DNA of 41,284 nt from Bryobacterales bacterium (GTDB lineage Bacteria > Acidobacteriota > Terriglobia > Bryobacterales > Bryobacteraceae), in NCBI GenBank assembly GCA_003163855.1, contig PLRJ01000103.1, positions 1 to 41,284 on the forward strand, in the 5' to 3' direction. The notes under the pieces are model-generated. The model worked only from the letters and a program-made list of their open reading frames with translations. It was not told the origin of the DNA and ran no database searches. Positions within the stretch are counted from its first letter, which is position 1; the number at the start of each line of letters is the position of its first letter. Shown piece after piece: positions 35,536-41,284 of the stretch. The position numbers and the translations under genes are program-made.

Positions 35536-37209
35536 CTAAAGCGACGGGCGGGAAGTAACTGCCCCGTCGGATGCGGAACCAACCAGAGCGACGTATTTGG
35601 CCATTACTCCGCTAGTGTATTTTGGCGCCGGCTTCTTGAAAGATGCCATTCTCAGTTCCAATTCAGCATCGGGAATATCCAAAGTGATCTGGCGCTTGTC
35701 GATGTCGATAGTGATCATGTCGCCCTCTTTGATGGCGGAGATAGGACCACCCACGGCGGCTTCGGGAGCGATGTGCCCCACCATGAACCCGCGGGTGGCG
35801 CCGCTGAAACGGCCGTCGGTGACAAGGGCGACGCTTTCGGAAAGTCCCTGACCGACAATCGCGCTGGTGACGCCGAGCATCTCGCGCATACCGGGTCCGC
35901 CGCGCGGCCCTTCATAGCGGATAACCACCACATCGCCGGCTTTGATCTCGCCTGCTTGAACCGCGTGCATGGCGGCTTCCTCGGTGTCGAAGACACGTGC
36001 CGGGCCGGTTTGTTTGCTGCGGTTCAAACCGGTGACTTTAATAACCGACCCCTCGGGCGCGAGCGAACCCTTAAGAATGACTAAGCCACCCGATTTCTTG
36101 ATGGGGTTGTCTAACTGCCGGATAACGTCCTGGCCGGGAGTTTCTTTTACGTTCTGTACTGACTGGGCAAAGGTCTGGCCAGTTATGGTCATGGCGTCAG
36201 AGTGGACGAACCCGCCGTCATAGAGGCGACGTGCGATAACGGGGATGCCTCCTGCCTTGTCGACGTCAGCGGCAGTGTACTTTCCAGCCGGCATCAGGTC
36301 AGCCAGCAGAGGGGTTTTATTACACAGTTCCTGAAAATCGTCGATAGTAAGCGGCACCTCCGCCTCGCGCGCAAAAGCGAGCAGGTGCAAAACCGCATTG
36401 GTGGATCCGCCCGATGCCGCGACGCTGGCGATGGCATTGTCGATGGCGTGGCGAGTGACAATATCGCGCGGGCGCAGATTGTTCTTGACCGCATTTAAGA
36501 TCACTTGGCCACACTGGTGGGCGGCATCGTGCTTGCGCGCATCCAGTTGAGGTATGGCGTTCAGCCCAGACGGCGAGAGCCCAATCACTTCCATCACGGT
36601 GGCCATAGTATTGGCCGTATACTGACCGCCGCAGGCGCCGGCGCCGGGGCAAGCGGCGTTTTCAATTTCCAGCAACTCGGCGTCAGTCATCTTGCCGGCA
36701 GCGTTGGCTCCTACCGCTTCAAATACGTTCTGGATAGTGATGTCTTTGCCTTTGTGCCTGCCGGGCAGAATGGTTCCGCCGTACAGAATGACGCCCGGTA
36801 TGTTCAAGCGCAGCAGCGCCATGGCGGCGCCAGGGATGGTTTTATCGCAGGCAACCAGCGCCACAATGCCGTCGAACATATGGCCACGGGCTACGAGCTC
36901 GATGGAATCGGCGATCACCTCGCGGCTTATCAGGGAGGTCTTCATGCCTTCCGTACCCATAGTGATGCCATCACTGATGGCGACGGTGTTGAACTCCATG
37001 GGGGTGCCTCCAGCTTCGCGAATGCCGCGGGCGACGTCTACCGCCAATTCCCGCAGATGGAAGTTGCAGGGCATAGTGCCGATCCAGGTATTGGCGATTC
37101 CAATGACGGGCTTCTTCAGATCCTCGTCGGTGAATCCGATTGCTTTCAAAAAGGATCGTGCCGGAGCCCTATCCTTGCCTTGGGTGATGGTGTAACTATT
37201 CAGCTTCAT
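35536..37209 (-). CDS. ilvD: Dihydroxy-acid dehydratase
   Basis: The 557-residue iron-sulfur enzyme dehydrates dihydroxyacids in valine, isoleucine and pantothenate synthesis. Conserved cysteines are Cys48 (TMPCNFHL), Cys121 ([11 protein letters not shown]) and Cys193 ([13 protein letters not shown]), the usual cluster ligands. Other motifs include [59 protein letters not shown] and [11 protein letters not shown]. The ATG is preceded by a perfect AGGAGG at 5 bases. It is divergent from the fasciclin gene across 112 bp. Confidence 0.96.
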   Translation of the reverse strand: MKLNSYTITQGKDRAPARSFLKAIGFTDEDLKKPVIGIANTWIGTMPCNFHLRELAVDVARGIREAGGTPMEFNTVAISDGITMGTEGMKTSLISREVIADSIELVARGHMFDGIVALVACDKTIPGAAMALLRLNIPGVILYGGTILPGRHKGKDITIQNVFEAVGANAAGKMTDAELLEIENAACPGAGACGGQYTANTMATVMEVIGLSPSGLNAIPQLDARKHDAAHQCGQVILNAVKNNLRPRDIVTRHAIDNAIASVAASGGSTNAVLHLLAFAREAEVPLTIDDFQELCNKTPLLADLMPAGKYTAADVDKAGGIPVIARRLYDGGFVHSDAMTITGQTFAQSVQNVKETPGQDVIRQLDNPIKKSGGLVILKGSLAPEGSVIKVTGLNRSKQTGPARVFDTEEAAMHAVQAGEIKAGDVVVIRYEGPRGGPGMREMLGVTSAIVGQGLSESVALVTDGRFSGATRGFMVGHIAPEAAVGGPISAIKEGDMITIDIDKRQITLDIPDAELELRMASFKKPAPKYTSGVMAKYVALVGSASDGAVTSRPSL

Positions 37210-37321
37210 ACGAACCTCCTATTAAATCAGCAGGAAGAATATTGGGCTGGTTGATCCAGATGGCGCGTTGGCGCGTATCAGTAGCCGAGTTGAGAAAAAT
37301 AACTCGAGGAGAAAAGAAACT

Positions 37322-37867
37322 ATGAAGAAGATTACATCATTATTCCTGCTAGCTTTGGGTTGCACATTAGCGGTGATCGCCGCCGATAATCCGATGGTCG
37401 GCGGCGCGCCGATGTACGCCAACAAGAACATCATTGAAAACGCGATTAATTCCAAGGATCACACCACACTAGTTGCCGCGGTGAAGGCAGCAGGGCTGGT
37501 GGATACTTTAGAAGGAACCGGACCGTTCACGGTGTTTGCCCCCACCAACGAAGCGTTTGCGAAACTGCCCGCCGGCACAGTAGACACACTGTTGAAACCT
37601 GAAAACAAAGCCATGCTGGTGAAGATTCTTACCTACCATGTTCTGCCTGGCAAGTACACAGCGGCCAAGCTGAAGAAAGAAGTTATGAAAGACGGCGGAA
37701 CGGCCACCATCAAGACGGTAGAGGGCGAGCCCCTGACCTTCACGATGGACGGATCGGACCTCGTCGTTAAGGATGAAAAAGGCATGACAGCGCACATCAC
37801 GATCGCCAACGTGATGCAGTCGAATGGCGTGATCCACGTGATTGATACCGTACTGCAACCTAACTAA
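37322..37867 (+). CDS. Secreted fasciclin (FAS1) domain protein
   Basis: I start at ATG 37322 (181 residues): it begins the signal peptide MKKITSLFLLALGCTLAVIAAD and has GGAG 10 bases upstream. One FAS1 domain follows (about residues 40-180): NIIENAINSKDHTTLVAAVKAAGLVDTLEGTGPFTVFAPTNEAFAKLP, LTYHVLPGKYTAAKL, and the closing IANVMQSNGVIHVIDTVLQP. FAS1 domains mediate adhesion or matrix contact. It stands alone between a divergent ilvD and its own terminator, immediately upstream of the sigK/rskA-like pair, matching the mycobacterial SigK target family (MPT70/MPT83). Confidence 0.93.
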   Translation: MKKITSLFLLALGCTLAVIAADNPMVGGAPMYANKNIIENAINSKDHTTLVAAVKAAGLVDTLEGTGPFTVFAPTNEAFAKLPAGTVDTLLKPENKAMLVKILTYHVLPGKYTAAKLKKEVMKDGGTATIKTVEGEPLTFTMDGSDLVVKDEKGMTAHITIANVMQSNGVIHVIDTVLQPN

Positions 37868-37901
37868 GTTCCCCCTTGATTGGTTAGTTTGAGAACGTAC
37901 G

Positions 37902-37939
37902 GAGGCAGGCGGCCAGTGTCGCCTGCCTCATTTCTTTTC
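37902..37939 (+). terminator. Rho-independent terminator after the fasciclin gene
   Basis: A perfect 9-bp GC-rich stem (GAGGCAGGC/GCCTGCCTC) with a 10-base loop is followed by ATTTCTTTT. It begins 35 bp after the fasciclin stop. The T tract ends one base before the ATG at 37941, so it occupies the place where a ribosome-binding site for that ATG would have to be. Confidence 0.85.
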
Positions 37940-37940
37940 G

Positions 37941-38585
37941 ATGGGCAAACTGGACTTTCTCCGCGCGTTTGTGACAATGGAGCAAGTTGCTAAGAGTGGA
38001 TACCACAGTTTGAGAGTCCCTGAAGACCAAGATTTGATCGGCCGCCTGCAAAGGCGGGACGGCCAGGCAATGGTCGCATTGTACGACCTTTACGGGAAAC
38101 TGGTGTATTCGATCATTCTGCGCACGGTGCGTGATCAGGCTGCAGCCGAGGATCTGGCGCAGGAAACGTTTTTAAAGGTCTGGAACCGTATCCACACTTT
38201 CAATGTTGAGAAGGGTAATTTTGAAGGTTGGCTTGTGACAGTAGCGCGGAACCGGGCGCTTGATTATCTGCGCAGCACGGCCACATCGCCAACCTTGGCC
38301 GCCACGAATCTGGAAGACCTGGAACGCTCGGGCCATTTTCGAACGGGTGAAGGTCCGGCCGAACTCCTGGCCAAGAAGAAGGCGGTAAGCGACGCGCTTA
38401 GAAGCCTGCCGGAAGATCAGCGCGAAGTGATTGAGATGACTCACTTCGAAGGAATGACCCAAAGCGAGATTGCGGAGAGGTTAGGCAAGCCGCTTGGCAC
38501 GGTTAAAGGAATGGTTCGCGGAGCACTCAAGAAACTTAGGGACGCTATGACACCCGGAACGTTAACGGGGGGCGCCCTGCAATGA
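37941..38585 (+). CDS. sigK: ECF sigma factor, SigK-like
   Basis: The product has up to 214 residues. The ATG at 37941 has no ribosome-binding site because it abuts the terminator; ATG 37977 (202 residues) is a good alternative, and conserved sequence starts only at DQDLIGRLQRRDG. Region 2 is LYDLYGKLVYSIILRTVRDQAAAEDLAQETFLKVWNRI through FEGWLVTVARNRALDYLR. Region 4 is LRSLPEDQREVIEMTHFEGMTQSEIAERLGKPLGTVKGMVRGALKKLRDAM. The ECF group with an RskA-like partner is SigK/SigL-like. Its stop overlaps the anti-sigma start (ATGA), so the pair is translated together and the sigma is presumably held inactive at the membrane. Confidence 0.92.
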   Translation: MGKLDFLRAFVTMEQVAKSGYHSLRVPEDQDLIGRLQRRDGQAMVALYDLYGKLVYSIILRTVRDQAAAEDLAQETFLKVWNRIHTFNVEKGNFEGWLVTVARNRALDYLRSTATSPTLAATNLEDLERSGHFRTGEGPAELLAKKKAVSDALRSLPEDQREVIEMTHFEGMTQSEIAERLGKPLGTVKGMVRGALKKLRDAMTPGTLTGGALQ

Positions 38586-39307
38586 ACTGCAACGACTTCG
38601 ACGGGCTGTTCGAACTTTACGTTCTGGGTGCGCTGGAAGATGTTGAGGCTGAGTCGATGCAGGAACATCTGGAGACCGGCTGCCATGCCTGTGCGGAAAA
38701 TATGCGGCTTGCACTTCAACAAACAGCCTTGCTGTCAGCTACTGTTCCGCAGGTTGAGCCGCCCGCTAGATTGCGGCGGCGGATAGTTGCCAGTTTCCTC
38801 CCTGAGGCAGAGCCTAAGCGCAGCTGGAACTTTTTGCCGTGGGCACTGGTTACGGCGGCGGTTCTCGCTCTTGTGGTGGGTATTGGATATGAAGAACGCA
38901 GCCGCACCATGGAGAATGCGCGTATGGCGGCGCTGTCGGAAGAATCGAGCCGGATGGCGGCGATGCTGCAAATTGTTCAGGCGCCTGGAACTAAGCAGGT
39001 AAGCTTCGGCAGAGCAGACGATGCGCCGCAGGGCAGCTTGTTCATTCACGCAAAGCTAGGCGTTGCGATGACTGTGGCAAATCTTCCAGCAGCTCCTTCC
39101 GGCTGGAAATACGAGAGCTGGATCGTGCCTAAACAGGGCGCTCCGCAGCCAGTAGAATCGTTCCCGGAACTGCCGGGAAGCCGTGCCGTTACAGTAGTTC
39201 GTGGTCCGGTGAATGTGGGCGATTGGACCGCGATGGCGGTAAGTTTAGAGCCGATGGGATCGCAGCCGACAAAGCCGACCAAGGTAGTTTTCGCGGCGCC
39301 GGTTTAG
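38582..39307 (+). CDS. rskA: RskA-like membrane anti-sigma factor
   Basis: The 241-residue protein has an N-terminal zinc-binding anti-sigma motif (FELYVLGALEDVEAESMQEHLETGCHACAE; His29, Cys34, Cys37), one transmembrane segment (WALVTAAVLALVVGIGY, about residues 85-101), and a C-terminal RskA domain (APQGSLFIHAKLGVAMTVANLPAAPSGWKYESWIVP... RAVTVVRGP) in the periplasm. The spacing His-x4-Cys-x2-Cys differs by one residue from the classical HxxxCxxC. It overlaps the sigma gene by 4 bp. Release of the sigma factor would need regulated proteolysis, as known for RskA; the signal is not evident. Confidence 0.9.
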   Translation: MNCNDFDGLFELYVLGALEDVEAESMQEHLETGCHACAENMRLALQQTALLSATVPQVEPPARLRRRIVASFLPEAEPKRSWNFLPWALVTAAVLALVVGIGYEERSRTMENARMAALSEESSRMAAMLQIVQAPGTKQVSFGRADDAPQGSLFIHAKLGVAMTVANLPAAPSGWKYESWIVPKQGAPQPVESFPELPGSRAVTVVRGPVNVGDWTAMAVSLEPMGSQPTKPTKVVFAAPV

Positions 39308-39312
39308 GCTAG

Positions 39313-39420
39313 TCAACGTGACGCCGTAACCGTCCGATCATGCTGCCGCAGAGTGGTCTGTACAAGACCTGCCACGATAATCATCAATGCTACTAAGAGG
39401 GTGTAAGCGAGGCGCTTCAT
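39313..39420 (-). CDS. Possible 35-residue single-pass membrane peptide
   Basis: ATG 39420 to TGA 39313 encodes MKRLAYTLLVALMIIVAGL followed by a polar tail (VQTTLRQHDRTVTASR). A two-charge N-terminus, one hydrophobic helix and a charged tail are typical of small membrane proteins. A ribosome-binding site is weak (GAGAACAGAG just upstream). It sits in the 160-bp gap, 50 bp after the beta-lactamase-like gene and in the same orientation. Confidence 0.35.
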   Translation of the reverse strand: MKRLAYTLLVALMIIVAGLVQTTLRQHDRTVTASR

Positions 39421-39469
39421 GCTCTGTTCTCATCGTCAAGGGTTGCGGCATTTTCTAGGATAACTTCGC

Positions 39470-40663
39470 TTAATTTTCGCGTGCAGTGTCGGCCATCATC
39501 ATGACCACGTCGCGAAGCGAATCGGTGCCGCCGTTCGAACGCTGAATCATCATGATGGTGATCAGGTTTTCCTTAGGATCTATCCATCCCTGTGTACCGA
39601 AGGCGCCACCATGCCCATAGGTGCCGATGGAATGTCCAGCCAAGGCTCCGTAGGAATTCTTGACTACTTCCCAAGCGAGACCGTAACCCGATCCGCCCAA
39701 CCAACCGGAGGGTTCAAGGTCACCGGTTTGAATCTGGGTCATCAGGTCAACTGTGAATTTGGAGAGATAGCGGCGACCTTCATAGGTGCCGCCGTTGAGC
39801 ATCATCTGATAAAAGTGCGACAAGTCTTCGGCGGTGGAATACAGCCCCCATGCGGGCGCTGGATACTTGGCGCCCTCCCGGTGTTTGGCCGGATCGCCAC
39901 CGAGAATGGTTCCCGGCGAGCGTTGCAATGTTCCATTGTGCCCTTCATAAACCATAGCGATGCGCGGTATGACGGCGGCATCGGGGAAGTAAAAACTGTC
40001 TTTCATGCCCAGCGGTTTCAGCAGGCGGCTGGCGATGAAATCCTCATATTTCTGTCCCGAGCAGACCTCGATAATGCGGCCTAAGATGTCGATTCCCGGA
40101 CTGCTGTAGCTCCAGTGGGTTCCGGGCTGGAAAAGCAGGGGCTGTTTGCCGAAGGTTTTCATCAGTTCGGAGAGCGGAATATCCATACGCTGGTTGTAGT
40201 CTTTGATGTCGGCGGGCGGCGCGTCGAAGATGCCGGCGGTATGCGTCATCAAATCGCGGATGGTGATGGCGTGGTTGGGCACGCCCGCCTTGGCGGCTTC
40301 GGGACCGCTGGTAGCAACCACGCGGAGGTCGCGAAACTCGGGGAGATAGTGCTCGACGGGATCGCGCAGGGCGAGCTTACCTTCTTCGACCAGCATCATG
40401 ATTCCGACGGCAGTGAAGGGCTTGGTCATCGACATGATTTGAAAGATGGTGTCTTTTTTCATCGGCTTGCCGGCCTCGATATCGGCCATGCCTTCGGCGT
40501 CGAATTCGATGACCTTGCCGTTCTTCAGCACCATGGTGACGATTCCAGCTACGGTGTGATTTTCAACGAAGGCCTTGGTGCGTTCGGGAATCTGCGCCGG
40601 CAGATTGAGGGCGAGAAGCAGGAGAAGGGCGATGGGAGAGGAAGAGGACATAAGCTTCGCCAT
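39470..40663 (-). CDS. Exported serine beta-lactamase-like hydrolase (class C/esterase family)
   Basis: From ATG 40663 the product has 397 residues; ATG 40651 (393) is an alternative. The open frame reaches 40921, but the added part overlaps the divergent lipoprotein and has no signal features. A signal peptide (MSSSSPIALLLLLALNLPAQ) precedes the beta-lactamase fold. Catalytic motifs are S78-MT-K81 in FQIMSMTKPFTAVGI, the Tyr motif in HWSYSSPGIDILGRIIE, and HGGAFGT in place of the KTG triad. The family includes AmpC-like enzymes, D-aminopeptidases and EstB-type esterases; the HGG variant is typical of esterase/peptidase members, so antibiotic resistance should not be assumed. It acts in the periplasm. 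Confidence 0.9.
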   Translation of the reverse strand: MAKLMSSSSPIALLLLLALNLPAQIPERTKAFVENHTVAGIVTMVLKNGKVIEFDAEGMADIEAGKPMKKDTIFQIMSMTKPFTAVGIMMLVEEGKLALRDPVEHYLPEFRDLRVVATSGPEAAKAGVPNHAITIRDLMTHTAGIFDAPPADIKDYNQRMDIPLSELMKTFGKQPLLFQPGTHWSYSSPGIDILGRIIEVCSGQKYEDFIASRLLKPLGMKDSFYFPDAAVIPRIAMVYEGHNGTLQRSPGTILGGDPAKHREGAKYPAPAWGLYSTAEDLSHFYQMMLNGGTYEGRRYLSKFTVDLMTQIQTGDLEPSGWLGGSGYGLAWEVVKNSYGALAGHSIGTYGHGGAFGTQGWIDPKENLITIMMIQRSNGGTDSLRDVVMMMADTAREN

Positions 40664-40667
40664 TATA
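40662..40667 (-). promoter_or_regulatory. TATAAT overlapping the start region of the hydrolase gene
   Basis: A consensus -10 (TATAAT) overlaps ATG 40663 and lies 10 bases before ATG 40651. If functional, the transcript would start only 3-4 bases before the second ATG, which would then be the true start. No good -35 is seen. Confidence 0.3.
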
Positions 40668-40924
40668 TGATCAAGGGCGTGATGGTTCGTTATATAGGTG
40701 TCTTTCTGACAATTGGCTGGCTGGCGGCGTGCGGGCACCGGGAATCGGCGGAAGAGCGGCAGAGGGATGCGAACACGGTTGCTGGTAAGACGGGTAAAGT
40801 GGCGTACGGCGTGGCTAAAGAGAGCGGCAAAATAGCTAAAGAAGCTGAGAAGAAGCTTAGCGAGGCGGCGCATCAGGCGCATGAAGGCTGGAAAGAAGCT
40901 GCGGCGGAAGATCGTAAGCATTAA
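40667..40924 (+). CDS. Small Lys/Ala/Glu-rich lipoprotein
   Basis: The gene encodes 85 residues from ATG 40667, or 80 from ATG 40682. The lipoprotein signal is VRYIGVFLTIGWLAAC with lipobox LAAC; the mature part is short, helical and amphipathic (SAEERQRDANTVAGKTGKVAYGVAKESGKIAKEAEKKLSEAAHQAHEGWKEA). Similar Ala/Lys-rich helices occur in LEA-like and small envelope proteins. It is divergent from the hydrolase, with the two possible ATGs only 3 bp apart, so their promoters must overlap the coding sequences. The frame is open further upstream (from 40115), but that portion is antisense to the hydrolase. Function unknown. Confidence 0.7.
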   Translation: MIKGVMVRYIGVFLTIGWLAACGHRESAEERQRDANTVAGKTGKVAYGVAKESGKIAKEAEKKLSEAAHQAHEGWKEAAAEDRKH

Positions 40925-40996
40925 ACGCCGCGAGTTCCAAGTGTTGGGGCGCAGTTGTGGTGTTGTCCTGGTGTTGCATGTGATTTTCGACGTGTT

Positions 40997-41284
40997 TTAA
41001 GAGGCTTGGAAGCGCGTTTGGACCTTTCTGGCGGCGTCCAAAGCCTCCGGATTGTTAGCTGACGTACGCAAGGTGCGGACGATCTTGCATTCGATGTCTA
41101 CCTGACGGGCTTTTTGCACTGTTTCATGGCGTTGTTTGCGCTCTTCCACCTGCTGGCAAAGCTGCGTTTCCCGTTCGAAGCCAATTTGGGCGGATCTCTT
41201 TTCGGCTCTTAGCTTTAGCAACTGGTTGAAGCAGGAGTTGTAGGCGCGTTCATGCTGCGATTCGTAGCGCATGAAGAGCTTCAT
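40997..41284 (-). CDS. Hypothetical protein, 5' end at the window edge
   Basis: Ninety-five residues are visible, ending at the TAA/TGA near 40997; the Met at 41284 is at the very edge and may be internal. The sequence is helical and charged (KLFMRYESQHERAYNSCFNQLLKLRAEKRSAQIGFERE...QCQQVEERKQ-type). This fits a family of short hypothetical proteins common in Acidobacteria, often with the pattern RYE.QHERAY...LLKLR..K....IGFE. I know no function for it. The gene is 72 bp from the lipoprotein stop, convergent with it. Confidence 0.6.
   Translation of the reverse strand: MKLFMRYESQHERAYNSCFNQLLKLRAEKRSAQIGFERETQLCQQVEERKQRHETVQKARQVDIECKIVRTLRTSANNPEALDAARKVQTRFQAS

Noticed and set aside
37252..37279. 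Shared ECF promoter (TGAT...CGTA) before the fasciclin and sigma genes
   Set aside because: Similar hexamer pieces occur before both genes, but spacing differs by three bases, which ECF promoters rarely tolerate.
40115..40666. Upstream extension of the small lipoprotein frame
   Set aside because: It is antisense to the beta-lactamase-like gene and lacks signal features; the lipoprotein signal begins at 40667/40682.

Overview
This window looks like a chromosomal segment of an Acidobacteriota bacterium, most likely of the Solibacter/Bryobacter type. The evidence is the gene content: a planctomycete-type cytochrome c with DUF1587/1592/1588/1585-like domains next to a DUF1552 protein, many very long secreted modular proteins, and ordinary mid-GC housekeeping genes. 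That placement is inference from gene families; no rRNA or tRNA gene is visible. I see no CRISPR array, insertion sequence or prophage.

Region 1 (1-11837) is a secreted carbohydrate-interaction block. It holds the 3' end of an Ig-like/malectin protein, a convergent pair made of a small exported protein and a 2476-residue modular protein (GH-A-like barrel, beta-helix, malectin-like, DUF2341 and LamG modules), and a divergent Tat-exported putative glycoside hydrolase. The divergent promoter region contains a striking 23-bp palindrome.

Region 2 (11906-19940) is a tightly coupled five-gene operon, all exported: DUF305, LVIVD-type propeller, double VOC protein, PSD1-type diheme cytochrome and DUF1552 protein. 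It probably starts from a leaderless promoter. This is the best candidate here for an undescribed multi-protein system. It is followed by a frameshifted pseudogene on the opposite strand (19992-20572).

Region 3 (20623-26601) contains ybbP-ybbA-like ABC transporter genes divergent from a tesA-like lipoprotein (the E. coli arrangement), then folC and plsC. A 640-bp gene-poor block and a PadR regulator/membrane-protein pair follow (27242-28086).

Region 4 (28423-37209) is housekeeping: purQ-purL-purF, a standalone PcrA-Tudor-like protein divergent from greA, a CDP-alcohol phosphatidyltransferase, acpS, a small basic protein, dtd and ilvD.

Region 5 (37322-41284) has a secreted fasciclin protein followed by a SigK-like ECF sigma factor and an RskA-like anti-sigma factor. 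This echoes the mycobacterial SigK-RskA-MPT70/83 circuit. Then come an exported serine beta-lactamase-like hydrolase, a divergent small lipoprotein, and the 3' end of a hypothetical gene.
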